NCBI GenBank assembly: GCA_044375555.1
Contig: JBILML010000002.1
Coordinates: 1-64,000 of the forward strand
Reading direction: 5' to 3'
From: UBA967 sp044375555
GTDB taxonomy: Bacteria; Verrucomicrobiota; Verrucomicrobiia; Chthoniobacterales; Terrimicrobiaceae
DNA length: 64,000 nt
Part shown: positions 1 to 9,162 of the stretch, piece by piece
How positions within the stretch are numbered: position 1 is the stretch's first letter
How the letters are laid out: the number at the start of each line of letters is the position of its first letter
Made by a program: the position numbers and the translations under genes
Notes under the pieces: model-generated
The model's database searches: none
The model's input: the letters and a program-made list of their open reading frames with translations, nothing else
What the model was told of the DNA's origin: nothing

Positions 1-161
1 TTGAAGGCGCTATCGTGTCTTCTGCGTTTGGCTTTCATTTCAATGGTTGGTTTTAGGTTTTTTGACCTCCTCCAACCACCGCTTTTATCTCTTAACCGCT
101 GGTCCGATTTTCGGGGGCCACCTCAGAGAGACGAGGTTGCTTGGCTTAAGGTGAACCTTGT

Positions 162-791
162 TCATAAAACACTACAAAATTTTTTATCTATAAAATCTTG
201 GTGATTTTTTGGAGAAACTTTTTTCCAGCTGCAGAGAAATTCGTAAAAAGACAAGTTTGGGTCGCGCGAAACTAGATTTATGTAGGTAACAGCCTCCCAT
301 GCTTCAGGTTCAGCTTCAAAAAGCGGCAACAACTGTTTGGCAATTATAGTGTTCTTTTTTCTGTGGTTCCATTTATGGCGGAGTTCTTTTTCATGTTTTT
401 GGAACCATTTTTGAAAAGTTTCATCAACCGGAAGCGCATGCTCTGGATCATCAATTCGATCTTGTGCATATTGCGCTAAATTAGGCGCAAAACTCCTCCA
501 GTTTGGATGGGGAGGATTTATAACCCATGACTGTCCCATAGAGCGCAGCGTAAAAAGTGACGCTACTTCACAAAGGCATTCTTCAAACCATTTTTGCGGG
601 GTATCCAAGGAACGCCATTTCTTTCTCCAATCATTACTATGACCTGCAAGAACATGGCAAAATTCATGAGAAAACTGATAAGCGTATTGAGCCCAATAGC
701 GATCGCCTGTTTGCAATCCGATGACGATCCGTCCGGAGGAGTCGCGGTCGTGGTTGGCCTGTGGGTAATCGAATCGCCGATGAACCAGCAT
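162..791 (-). CDS. Zinc-metallopeptidase-like protein, truncated from its signal peptide
   Basis: A 209-residue reading frame from the first usable ATG. Near residue 43 it has HEFCH followed by VLAGH, an HExxH zinc-binding motif, and 25-30 residues later WFEECLCEVAS, which could give the third (Glu) ligand as in gluzincins. The family is not recognised further. The same frame continues upstream without ATG, GTG or TTG to an in-frame TGA at 884-882, beyond which lies a good signal peptide (ATG at 968). The natural protein was therefore probably secreted and about 30% longer at the N-terminus. The gene is AT-rich compared with everything downstream, which suggests transfer. As it stands the product would be cytoplasmic and probably non-functional. 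Confidence 0.6.
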   Translation of the reverse strand: MLVHRRFDYPQANHDRDSSGRIVIGLQTGDRYWAQYAYQFSHEFCHVLAGHSNDWRKKWRSLDTPQKWFEECLCEVASLFTLRSMGQSWVINPPHPNWRSFAPNLAQYAQDRIDDPEHALPVDETFQKWFQKHEKELRHKWNHRKKNTIIAKQLLPLFEAEPEAWEAVTYINLVSRDPNLSFYEFLCSWKKVSPKNHQDFIDKKFCSVL

Positions 792-881
792 GGGATCGAT
801 TCGAGTATTTAGACAATGCTTGTAAATTGCCGAAGCAGCCGAATGTAAAACAGCTTTAATATCTTCTTCACCAGCATTGCC

Positions 882-968
882 TCAATCTTCTTTGCTGACT
901 TCAATCTCAAGAGCCGATGCATTTACTGCAAGTATTAAAATAATAATAAACGTATTTAAATACATCAT
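882..968 (-). pseudogene. Detached signal peptide of the metallopeptidase gene
   Basis: From ATG 968 the minus strand encodes MMYLNTFIIILILAVNASA, then eight or nine residues, then TGA (884-882). It has a hydrophobic core followed by A-S-A, a typical signal peptidase I site. It is in exactly the same frame as the metallopeptidase-like gene below (177 bases = 59 codons between the two ATGs), and the codons between the TGA and ATG 791 read as ordinary protein. This supports one gene broken by a nonsense change (or a base-call error) rather than two genes. Confidence 0.55.
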
Positions 969-1015
969 CTTGCAATGATTTTTATTGGATTCGGACTGCC
1001 AATTCTTTTCTTTTT

Positions 1016-2452
1016 TTAATCCACTTCGTCCGAGATCGCGCTGTTGCGGTCAAGTCGCTTTCGCAGGGTGGCGCGGGTGATGCCGAGGAGTTTGGCGGCG
1101 CGGACTTGGTTGTCGCCGGTTTTTTGCATGGCGCGGAGGGTGAATTCGCGTTCGATCCAGGGCAGGATGGCGAGCGAGGGGTCTTGGACAGCGGCGTTGA
1201 AGAGGATTTCTACGGCGTTGTCTTTGGTGAGTTCGTGGGTCTCGCCGGCCGAGACTCCGCCGATGGCGGCCTCGGGGTCGGTGGTTCCGAGCGGGATGTC
1301 CTTCGGCAAAAGCGTGTCGGCGGTGGAGAGGACGGCGGCGCGCTGGAGGGTGTTTTCCAGTTCGCGGACATTGCCGGGCCAGGGGTAGGCCTCGAGCACG
1401 CGGACGGCTTCCTCGGAAAGTTTGAGGCGGGGAGAGTGCGAGCGGTTGGCGATTTTTTGCAGGAAATACTCGGAGAGTAGCCGGATGTCCTCGGAGCGCT
1501 GGCGGAGAGGAGGGATGTGAATGCGCACGACATTCAGGCGGTAGAATAAATCATCCCGGAAGGTGCGCTTGGCGACCTCTTCTTCCAGGTTGCGGTTCGT
1601 TGCGCAGATGATTCGCACATCGGTGTGGAGGGTTTCGTTTCCGCCCACACGGGAGAATTCCCCTTCCTGCAAAACGCGCAGGAGTTTGCTTTGCACCTGG
1701 AGCGGCATTTCGCCGATTTCGTCGAGGAAGAGAGTTCCTTTATTGCATTGCTCGAAGCGGCCGATGCGCTGGGCTGTGGCTCCGGTAAAAGCCCCTTTTT
1801 CGTGACCGAAAAGCTCGCTCTCCAGAAGATTCTCCGGGATGGCGGCGCAGTTGATGGCGAGGAAAGTTTTGTTGCTCCGTGCGCTGTAATTATGGATCGC
1901 GACGGCGACGAGTTCCTTGCCCGAGCCGCTCTCGCCGGTGACCATTGCGGCGGCGTCGCTGCCCGCCACGCGGCCGATCATTTTGAAGACCTGCTGCATG
2001 GCCTCCGAGCGCCCGACGATCTCGTCTTGGTGTTGCTCGACAGTGAGCTGGGGTTTGAAAGTATTCGCCGCCTTGAGTTCCGCAGAGGCCTGGAGAGCGG
2101 AATCAGCAACGACCTTGAGATTGAAGGGGAGTTGCTCCTTGCGAACATAATCGAAGGCGCCCACTTTCATGGCCTCGATCACCGATTGGGTGGTGCCGAA
2201 GGCGCTCATGAGAACGACGAGGGCGTTTGGCGAGTGCTTGCGGATTCTTACCAAAAGCTCGAGTCCGGTGAATGGGTGGAGGTTCGACTCGGCCATGACG
2301 AGTTCCGGCTCCTCCATGCAAAAGGTCTTGTAGGCGGCATCGGCGGAGTCCTCCACGAGCACACGAATTTTCGAACTCTCCAGCTGGTTTTTTGCCCAAT
2401 CCAGAAAATCACTATCCCGATCGACCACAAGAATTGTCTGCTGCTTCGCCAT
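1016..2452 (-). CDS. Sigma-54-dependent response regulator, NtrC family, with altered receiver
   Basis: 478 residues in the NtrC/AtoC order. The receiver domain is at 1-120, the AAA+ sigma-54 activator domain at about 143-370 and a Fis-type helix-turn-helix at about 440-470. Walker A is GESGSGKE (173-180), the sigma-54 contact loop GAFTGA is at 220-225 and Walker B is GTLFLDEIG. It should open sigma-54 promoters by ATP hydrolysis. In the receiver the phosphoacceptor position aligns with Glu55 (LVMAES) instead of Asp, while Ser83 and Lys105 of the phosphorylation site remain. No histidine kinase is adjacent. ATG 2452 is preceded by AAGGGG, a good ribosome-binding site. Confidence 0.9.
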   Translation of the reverse strand: MAKQQTILVVDRDSDFLDWAKNQLESSKIRVLVEDSADAAYKTFCMEEPELVMAESNLHPFTGLELLVRIRKHSPNALVVLMSAFGTTQSVIEAMKVGAFDYVRKEQLPFNLKVVADSALQASAELKAANTFKPQLTVEQHQDEIVGRSEAMQQVFKMIGRVAGSDAAAMVTGESGSGKELVAVAIHNYSARSNKTFLAINCAAIPENLLESELFGHEKGAFTGATAQRIGRFEQCNKGTLFLDEIGEMPLQVQSKLLRVLQEGEFSRVGGNETLHTDVRIICATNRNLEEEVAKRTFRDDLFYRLNVVRIHIPPLRQRSEDIRLLSEYFLQKIANRSHSPRLKLSEEAVRVLEAYPWPGNVRELENTLQRAAVLSTADTLLPKDIPLGTTDPEAAIGGVSAGETHELTKDNAVEILFNAAVQDPSLAILPWIEREFTLRAMQKTGDNQVRAAKLLGITRATLRKRLDRNSAISDEVD

Positions 2453-2564
2453 ATCCCCTTATTTTTCCGAGTCGGCATCTAACACCATGGTCCGCCGTGC
2501 GAAAGTGATTTCTGGCAAGCGAGGTCTTGCGCGCCTCGCGACACCTGCTTTTCTACTGCTGGAA

Positions 2565-3254
2565 ATGTCAGGATTTCGTTTGTTTTTTCTCCTCGTGGCG
2601 GTGATTGGCGCAACGGCCGCAAAGGGCTTTGCCGGGCTGCTTGATGAACTCGATGCCTCCGACCGTGCGAAAGTGCTGGCGGGCCATCAGGTCGCTTTGC
2701 AGGAAGAGGTCCAGGGAAAACCCTGGCCGCGCCTGCGCATTTACCAACTCGCCCGAGCCACGCCGGAAGAGGTCGCCGCGGTGTTTTTCGATTACAACAA
2801 CTCGAAGACCTTCGTGCCCGATCTCCTGCATTCCAAAATCTCGAAAAAAATCTCCCCGTGTATGATGGAGGTGGACTACGAGGTCGATGTGCCGATCCTG
2901 GCGGACGAGGCCTACACGGCCCGCAACGACCTGAAGACAACCCACGATGGCGGCTACTTGGTGTCGTGGAATCTCGTGCGAGCTCTCCAAACCAAGGACG
3001 CCACGGGTCATCTCCGGATCGACCCGCATGGCGAGGGCGAATCCATCATTTGTTACACGAACCTTGTGACGCCGAGTTCCGGCATGGCTGGAATTCTCAA
3101 AAAAATCGCCATCTCGCGTATGAAGAAAACCGTCGAGGCGATGGTCCACCAGGTTCAAAATCAAAAATCCAATCATCCCAATGACCTTGCTCGACAGGTC
3201 GCAGCCCTCCGCGAGGCGATCGCGTCCGAATCCGCCGGCGTCGCCGCACCATGA
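2565..3254 (+). CDS. Secreted START/SRPBCC-like lipid-binding protein
   Basis: 229 residues from ATG 2565; the frame is open further upstream, but this start puts a hydrophobic signal peptide (FRLFFLLVAVIGATAA) at the N-terminus. The body (YQLARATPEEVAAVFFDYNN, later VDYEVDVPILADEAYT) resembles START/polyketide-cyclase (SRPBCC) folds, which bind hydrophobic ligands. The last four bases overlap the MFS transporter start (ATGA), so the two are translationally coupled. The ligand is unknown; the fold assignment is from pattern and is moderately sure. Confidence 0.6.
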   Translation: MSGFRLFFLLVAVIGATAAKGFAGLLDELDASDRAKVLAGHQVALQEEVQGKPWPRLRIYQLARATPEEVAAVFFDYNNSKTFVPDLLHSKISKKISPCMMEVDYEVDVPILADEAYTARNDLKTTHDGGYLVSWNLVRALQTKDATGHLRIDPHGEGESIICYTNLVTPSSGMAGILKKIAISRMKKTVEAMVHQVQNQKSNHPNDLARQVAALREAIASESAGVAAP

Positions 3255-4459
3255 ACAGCTCAAAAAAAACCCAGCTCGGAATCATTTTCCTAACGATCCT
3301 CATCAACATGGTGGGCTTCGGAATCGTGATTCCGGTCTTGCCATTTTACGCCACGGAATTCGGTGCCACGCCATACGAGATCGGCTGGCTTTTCGGAATC
3401 TACTCGCTCGTTCAATTCGTCTTTTCGCCATTCATCGGTCAGCTTTCCGACCGCTTCGGCCGTCGGCCCGTGCTGATCCTGAGCACGCTGGGAACGGCGG
3501 CGGGGTTTTTGGTGATGGGCTTCAGCGAGACCCTCTTGATGCTTTTCGTCGGGCGGATCATCGATGGCGTCTCGGGCGGGAGCGTAGGCACCGCGCAGGC
3601 CTACATCGCCGACATCACCGGTCCCGAGGAACGCTCGAAGGCGATGGGCCTCATCGGCGCGGCGTTCGGTCTGGGCTTTATCTTCGGCCCCGCGCTCGGC
3701 GGAGTCATGGCGGCGTATTTCGGCCATGCGGCTCCGATGATCACGGCCGGCGTGCTGGCGATCATTAATGCCGTCCTGATTTTCATCCTGCTGCCCGAGT
3801 CGATTTCCAAGGAACAGCGCGAGAGGTTGCCGAAAGAAAAACTTTTTCCGGGTCTCTTTCGCCACACGCGCACCGCAGAGTATGTCACCTGCGTGACGAC
3901 CTACTTCATGCTCATCACGGGATTTTCGATCATGACGGCCGTCTTCGCGCTCTTTGTCGCCAACCGCCATGGGTTTGATGAAAAACAAACCGGCTACCTC
4001 TACGCCATGCTGGGAATCATCGGAGTATTCATCCAAGGCGGGCTGATCGGGCGATTGGTCAAACGATTCGGCGAGGGGCGCGTGGCGACGGTCGGCGCGG
4101 CGTTACTCGCGATCGGTTTGTTTTTTGCTCCGCTGGTCAGCGGGCTCGGGGCGTTGTTGCTCGCCTGTGCGGCGATGGCGGCCGGGAACAGCCTCACGAA
4201 TCCGACGATCTCCGGCATCACCTCGCAATGCGTGGATGCCGACTGGCAGGGTCGCGCGCTCGGCGTGTTGCAATCCAGCGCGAGTCTCGCGCGATTTCTC
4301 GGGCCGGTCATCGGTGGCTGGCTCCTCCAACTCGACCTCGCCAGCGGTCCCGGCAACTACGCCAAGAGCCCGCTGTGGGCCGCAGCGGCCGTGCTTTTTG
4401 TGACCTTCCTGCTCTGCCTGCGCTTGCCGTCTTTCAAAAAAACTCCCGCGCGCCCTTGA
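3251..4459 (+). CDS. MFS drug/metabolite exporter, TetA-like (DHA1)
   Basis: 402 residues with about 12 hydrophobic segments. MFS motif A is seen as GQLSDRFGRRPVL after TM2, and motif C, typical of proton-coupled antiporters, as GFIFGPALGG in TM5. The N-terminus (NMVGFGIVIPVLPFY) is typical of TetA-type exporters. It overlaps the START-like gene by four bases and is followed 22 bases later by the adenylate cyclase. The substrate cannot be read from the sequence; the tetracycline-resistance name reflects only subfamily likeness. Confidence 0.85.
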   Translation: MNSSKKTQLGIIFLTILINMVGFGIVIPVLPFYATEFGATPYEIGWLFGIYSLVQFVFSPFIGQLSDRFGRRPVLILSTLGTAAGFLVMGFSETLLMLFVGRIIDGVSGGSVGTAQAYIADITGPEERSKAMGLIGAAFGLGFIFGPALGGVMAAYFGHAAPMITAGVLAIINAVLIFILLPESISKEQRERLPKEKLFPGLFRHTRTAEYVTCVTTYFMLITGFSIMTAVFALFVANRHGFDEKQTGYLYAMLGIIGVFIQGGLIGRLVKRFGEGRVATVGAALLAIGLFFAPLVSGLGALLLACAAMAAGNSLTNPTISGITSQCVDADWQGRALGVLQSSASLARFLGPVIGGWLLQLDLASGPGNYAKSPLWAAAAVLFVTFLLCLRLPSFKKTPARP

Positions 4460-4481
4460 GCGGAATGATTTTTTCCAAGCC

Positions 4482-6755
4482 GTGAACCTGCACAAAAACA
4501 TCCGCAAACCGCTTTTCATCCTGATCGTCGTCGGGCTTTGCACGGCCTGGTCGCTTCTTTCGCAGGTGCAAATGCTAAGGCTTCCCGGCTCGGAGACATT
4601 CCTCGGCCCCGACGGCGCGCTGGCGTTTCTCGAGAATTACACGATCGATGCGCGACTGAGTTTTCGTGGGCCGATCGAGGCTCCGGTGAATTTGACCTAT
4701 GTCGATGTGGACTCGGAATCGATCCGGCGGTTGGGGAATTTTCCGTGGAACCGCGAGTTCTTCGCGCTCGCGCTCGATGCGTTGTTCCAGCAAGGCGGGG
4801 TCAAGGCGGCCGGGTTGGATTTTGTTTTTTCCAACGCCGGAGTTCCCGCGCTGGGCCGCGAGGAGGCGGAGAAAGGAACCCGGGCACTCGGCAAGGCGAT
4901 CCACACCAATAAAAACATCGTTCTCGCCGCAACCTACGGCTCGCAAAACCGCCCTCTCGGCGAGATTTCGTCGTTCCCCTTCGTGTTCGAGCGCCAATAC
5001 GGCAAAAGCGAAATCGGCCCGCCGGAGTTGCCCGCATTCCCCGTTGTCGGCCCGACCTGGGGCCACATCGGCCTGATCGACACGGTGGGCGAGGATGTGC
5101 GCTACCTGCCGTTTTTCGCCAAGACCGACCTGCACCTTTACTACCCGATGTCGCTCAACCTCGCGCTGCTCCACTGGGGCTTGGATGCCAGCGCGGTGAA
5201 AATCGAAAAAAACCGGATGCTTGTCGTCGCCAAGGACGGCTCGGTCAAAGCCAAAATCCCTCTCGTCATGGGCCAACTCGTCGAGCCGAATTGGTTCAAC
5301 GCTTGGCATTCGGAAGCCGACCGCCACTTGAGCATCGTTGATGTGATGGCCTTCGGCCAGGCCGCCAAAACCGGCACGCCCGAGGAACAGGAACTCGCTA
5401 AAAAATTCTTCAAACCGCTGCGCGACAGCGTCGTTCTCATCGGCCCAGTCGATCCGCTCCTGAAGGACCTCAGCGTGATGCCGCTCAGCGGTCAAAACCC
5501 CGTTCCGCGCGTGTCGGTTCACGGGAATCTTCTAAAAACCATCACCTCGGAAAAATTCCTCCACCGACTCCCGCAGGCCGCAAATGTCGCGATCATTTTT
5601 GCGCTCGGTTTCTGCGCCGTAGCGTTCTCTCTAGTGCCTGAGCGCTTCGCCCGCTCCAGCAAATTCCTCGGCGGCGCCATCGTCCTGCTCTACATCGGCG
5701 CGGCGTTCGTTCTCTTTCAGCACTACGAACTCCTCCTCCCGATCATCGCGCCCGTGGGTGCGGCGATTTCCTGTGGTTTCGCCGGCGCGTTCCTCCAACT
5801 CTCCAGCCAGGAAGAGCAGAAGCGCCGGATCAAGGACATGTTCGGAACCTATCTCTCGCCCGCGCTGGTCGAGCGGATGGTCAACAGCGGCGACGAGCCG
5901 CAACTTGGCGGCGTCGATGCCGAGGTCACCGCATTCTTCTCGGATGTGGCAGGCTTCTCCGGCTTCTCCGAGCTCCTCACGCCACAGCAACTCGTGGCGC
6001 TGATGAACGAATACCTCACCGCCATGACCGACATCCTGATGGAGCAGGGCTGCTATGTGGACAAATACATCGGCGACGCGATCGTCGGCATCTACAACGC
6101 CCCCGCGCCCGTCGAAAACCACGCCCTGCGCGCCTGTGTCGCTTCGCAGTTGCTCCGCCAGCGCCTCGCGGAACTCCGCAAAAAATGGATTTCGGAGGGT
6201 GATAAATGGCCGTCGATTGTCGGTCAGATGCGGATGCGCATGGGCATGAACACCGGCTTCGCCACCGTCGGCAACATGGGCTCGAGCCGCCGCTTCAACT
6301 ACACGATGATGGGCGACACCGTGAACCTCGCCGCCCGCTGCGAAAGCGGTGCGAAGAGCTACGGCGTTTACACGATGGTCACTGGCGAAACCCGCCGCGC
6401 TGCCGAGGCTGCGGGCGATGACTGCGTTTTCCGTTTCCTCGACAAAATCATCGTCAAAGGCCGCTCCGAGCCGGCCGAGATGCACGAGATCGTCTGCCTT
6501 CGCTCCGACATCAACGACGAGTCGAAGGAGTGCATTAAAATCTACGACGCGGGCACGGCACACTATCTCGCGCAGGAATGGGACCGCGCGATCGCCGCGT
6601 TCGAGCATTCTTCGCGGCTTGAATGGAATCGCCCGGAGTTGAACCCCGACTCGCACGACACGCCCTCCACCATCATGCTCGCCCGCACCTTGCGTCTGAA
6701 AGCCAACCCGCCTCAAGGTCCTTGGACCGGTGTTTACAAAATGGAGACCAAATAA
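4482..6755 (+). CDS. CHASE2-domain class III adenylate cyclase
   Basis: 757 residues from GTG 4482. One N-terminal membrane segment (about 10-30) is followed by a large extracytoplasmic CHASE2 sensor (to about 360), about three membrane segments (365-440), a cytoplasmic class III cyclase domain (about 470-660) and a short TPR-like tail (AGTAHYLAQEWDRAIAAFEHS). The catalytic set is complete: metal Asp in FSDVAGFS (about 488), Lys and Asp in DKYIGDAI (Asp about 532), and GDTVNLAARCE for the transition-state Asn/Arg. It should make cAMP in response to an envelope signal. No cAMP receptor gene lies in the window. It is tightly packed between the exporter and the ABC transporter. Confidence 0.9.
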   Translation: MNLHKNIRKPLFILIVVGLCTAWSLLSQVQMLRLPGSETFLGPDGALAFLENYTIDARLSFRGPIEAPVNLTYVDVDSESIRRLGNFPWNREFFALALDALFQQGGVKAAGLDFVFSNAGVPALGREEAEKGTRALGKAIHTNKNIVLAATYGSQNRPLGEISSFPFVFERQYGKSEIGPPELPAFPVVGPTWGHIGLIDTVGEDVRYLPFFAKTDLHLYYPMSLNLALLHWGLDASAVKIEKNRMLVVAKDGSVKAKIPLVMGQLVEPNWFNAWHSEADRHLSIVDVMAFGQAAKTGTPEEQELAKKFFKPLRDSVVLIGPVDPLLKDLSVMPLSGQNPVPRVSVHGNLLKTITSEKFLHRLPQAANVAIIFALGFCAVAFSLVPERFARSSKFLGGAIVLLYIGAAFVLFQHYELLLPIIAPVGAAISCGFAGAFLQLSSQEEQKRRIKDMFGTYLSPALVERMVNSGDEPQLGGVDAEVTAFFSDVAGFSGFSELLTPQQLVALMNEYLTAMTDILMEQGCYVDKYIGDAIVGIYNAPAPVENHALRACVASQLLRQRLAELRKKWISEGDKWPSIVGQMRMRMGMNTGFATVGNMGSSRRFNYTMMGDTVNLAARCESGAKSYGVYTMVTGETRRAAEAAGDDCVFRFLDKIIVKGRSEPAEMHEIVCLRSDINDESKECIKIYDAGTAHYLAQEWDRAIAAFEHSSRLEWNRPELNPDSHDTPSTIMLARTLRLKANPPQGPWTGVYKMETK

Positions 6756-6783
6756 TCGGCGATTCTGCCGAGCCCGTCGTCAC

Positions 6784-8505
6784 ATGCCTGTTTTTCTTCG
6801 AGTTCTACCGTATGTGAAGCGCTATCCGCTTCTGGCCTTCGCCACGCTCTTCTGCGCGGTCGCCGGCACGCTGATGGTGATCGTCTTCCCGGCGGTGACC
6901 CAGCGGATCGTGGATGAAGTCATCGGCCAGCACCGGCCCGAACGGCTTTTTCCGCTGATTGCCATCGGCCTCGCCGCCTTCGCCGCGCAGAACGGCCTCA
7001 ACAGCCTCCGCATCGTTTTCAACAACCACTTCGAGCAGCGCGTGATTTTCGATCTCCGCAGCGAGCTTTACGCGCACATCCAAAAGCTCCCCCTACACTG
7101 GTTCGATAACCGCTCCACCGGCGACATCATGACGCGCCTCATCGAGGATGTGACAAATCTCGAGCGCGTCCTGATCGACGGCATCGAGCAAGGCACCGTC
7201 GCGATCCTTCAAATCCTCGTCGTCAGCGGCCTCATGCTGGCCTACAGCCCGTGGCTCACCGCCGCCGCGCTGGCGCCGATTCCCTTCCTCGCCGCCGGGG
7301 CGCTGATCTACACGCTCACCGCTCGCGCCCGCTACCGCAAGCAACGCAAGGCCGTCTCCGCCCTCAATTCCATCCTCCACGACAACATCGCGGGCATCCG
7401 CCAGATCAAAACCTACACCAGCGAGGAGCGTGAACACGCGCGCTTCGATGAATCCAGCGACAAGGTCCGCATCGCCACGCTCACAGTGATGAAATCCTGG
7501 GCACTCTACCAGCCAGGTATGGAATTTCTCTCGTCGCTCGGTCTGCTGATCGTGGCGGGCGTCGGCACCTCCCAAGTCCTCAGCGGCCAGTTGGAGATCG
7601 GCGCGCTGGTGGCGTTTTTCGTTCTCACCCGCTACCTCTACGAACCCGTCGGCCGCCTCCACCAGCTAAACCAAATTTTCCAGTCCGGCCGCGCGGCAGG
7701 TGATCGTGTTTTCGAAATCATGGATTCCGCGACCGAGACCGACGAGGGCGCGGACCAGCCCTGCAAGCCGATTCGCGGGAATGTCGCCTACCGCGATGTC
7801 TCGTTTTCCTACGATCCCAAGTTGCCTGTTCTCCATGAGGTCAGTCTCGAGGCGCGCGCCGGCGAAATGGTTGCGCTCGTAGGCCCCACCGGTGCGGGGA
7901 AGTCGACCATCGTGAATCTGCTCGTGCGCTTCTATGAGTTCACCGGCGGGCAAATCACGATCGACGGCACCCCGCTGCGTGAAATTCCAAAGCACCACCT
8001 CCGCGAAAACATCGCCGTCGTCACCCAGGAGAGCTTTCTCTTCAACGGCACAACCGCCGAAAACCTACGCATCGGCAAGCCCTCCGCGACCGAGGAGGAA
8101 ATGTGGCAGGCCCTCCGCGCTGCGAACGCCGAGGATTTCATCCGCCGACTCCCCGAGGGTCTCCACTCGCGGCTCGGCGAGCGCGGGGTGAAACTGAGCG
8201 TCGGCGAGAAGCAGCGCCTCTCGATCGCCCGCGCCCTCTTGAAAAACCCGCCGATCCTGATTCTCGACGAGGCGACCGCGAGCGTGGACACCGCCACCGA
8301 GCGCCTGATCCAAGAGGCGCTCGACCACTTGATGGAAAACCGCACGAGCTTTGTCATCGCCCACCGGCTTTCCACCGTCCGCCACGCCGACCAAATCCTC
8401 GTTCTCGAGCGCGGACGAATCACCGAGCGCGGTCGCCACGAGGAACTCCTAGCCCGAGGCGGCCTCTACGCCGACCTCTGCAAAAGCAGCCTGATCGAAA
8501 AATAA
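6784..8505 (+). CDS. MsbA-like ABC exporter (fused membrane and ATPase domains)
   Basis: 573 residues from ATG 6784, 28 bases after the cyclase stop; an upstream in-frame GTG (6730) would overlap the cyclase and is less likely. Six hydrophobic segments (about 1-300) are followed by an ATPase domain with Walker A GPTGAGKST, signature LSVGEKQRLSIARAL (Val in place of the usual second Gly), Walker B ILILDEATASVD and H-loop IAHRLSTV. The family forms homodimers exporting lipids or hydrophobic compounds; MsbA flips lipid A core, but the substrate here is not determined. Confidence 0.88.
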   Translation: MPVFLRVLPYVKRYPLLAFATLFCAVAGTLMVIVFPAVTQRIVDEVIGQHRPERLFPLIAIGLAAFAAQNGLNSLRIVFNNHFEQRVIFDLRSELYAHIQKLPLHWFDNRSTGDIMTRLIEDVTNLERVLIDGIEQGTVAILQILVVSGLMLAYSPWLTAAALAPIPFLAAGALIYTLTARARYRKQRKAVSALNSILHDNIAGIRQIKTYTSEEREHARFDESSDKVRIATLTVMKSWALYQPGMEFLSSLGLLIVAGVGTSQVLSGQLEIGALVAFFVLTRYLYEPVGRLHQLNQIFQSGRAAGDRVFEIMDSATETDEGADQPCKPIRGNVAYRDVSFSYDPKLPVLHEVSLEARAGEMVALVGPTGAGKSTIVNLLVRFYEFTGGQITIDGTPLREIPKHHLRENIAVVTQESFLFNGTTAENLRIGKPSATEEEMWQALRAANAEDFIRRLPEGLHSRLGERGVKLSVGEKQRLSIARALLKNPPILILDEATASVDTATERLIQEALDHLMENRTSFVIAHRLSTVRHADQILVLERGRITERGRHEELLARGGLYADLCKSSLIEK

Positions 8506-8895
8506 AACCCCGGCGCGTCAGCGCCATTCGAAAACCCATTGGAGGGAGGTGCTCCGTCAGCGCCAATTCGGACGGCAAGGCTCCTCAAGCGCTGTTCTTA
8601 AGGATTTTTTCTTGGAGCAGGAAAATTGGGGGCTTGCCCTTCCCCAAGAGAGTTCGCATTGCCTTGCGCCTCCGTGTGGGAATTTTTATTCGCGGGGATT
8701 TTTCTGATTTGCGGTTTGGTTTTTCTGACGCTTTGCGCCTGAAATTTGGGTCGACACAACCGAGCCACTGGGTCGTCGCGAGGCAGCACATCGGAGATGG
8801 CCCGAAGGGCGCAGCGAGCAGGGCGCGAGCAAGGCAAAGGTCAGCCCTCCAGGTCTTCAAATTGCGGGGTTAAAATTCTAGACAGACAGCACAGA
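8506..8895 (+). other. Non-coding spacer with repeat-family fragments
   Basis: 390 bases without a convincing gene. The start (8509-8564) has two short GC-rich pieces, including GGCGCGTCAGCGCC and, at 8541-8564, a stretch matching the minus-strand sequence of the repeat element downstream of dsbD (39505-39530) at about 19 of 24 positions. Reading frames here have low-complexity Arg/Ser/Pro composition and are taken as noise. No promoter for the following toxin-antitoxin pair could be fixed. Confidence 0.5.
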
Positions 8896-9162
8896 ATGGC
8901 AGACGATGGAACCATGACAGTTTGCCAACTCCAAACAGCCAAGCAGCGTTTTTCGGCCGTGGCGGAGAGCGCGGCGAAAGGGGTTCCTCAACTTGTGACG
9001 AAGCACGGGAGGCCGTTCGTCGTCATCGTGAGTGCAGAAGACTGGTGCAGGGAACACGAGCCAGAGCGGGGGATCTGGGATGTGTTGAGAGACTGCCCTG
9101 CCGACTTGAGTGAACTCGATTTAGCCCGCAACAAGGATCTCCCGCGCCAGGTGTCATTTTGA
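8896..9162 (+). CDS. Antitoxin, Phd/YefM family
   Basis: 88 residues from ATG 8896 (a second ATG at 8914 is equally possible). The N-terminal half (MTVCQLQTAKQRFSAVAESA) and GVPQLVTKHGRPFVVIVSAEDW match the Phd/YefM DNA-binding fold, which represses its own operon. The C-terminal tail is the part that normally wraps the toxin. The stop overlaps the TTG start of the PIN toxin (TTGA), the usual coupling in VapBC-type modules. Confidence 0.88.
   Translation: MADDGTMTVCQLQTAKQRFSAVAESAAKGVPQLVTKHGRPFVVIVSAEDWCREHEPERGIWDVLRDCPADLSELDLARNKDLPRQVSF

Noticed and set aside
1..204. Plus-strand frame starting with TTG at the window edge
   Set aside because: No ribosome site or motif; overlaps the end of the metallopeptidase-like gene.
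882..884. TGA read as selenocysteine
   Set aside because: No catalytic role expected just after a signal peptide and no hairpin like a SECIS seen downstream; a nonsense change is simpler.
8585..8860. Minus-strand small protein in the spacer before the toxin-antitoxin pair
   Set aside because: Low-complexity Arg/Pro/Ser, no start context, overlaps nothing conserved I can recognise.
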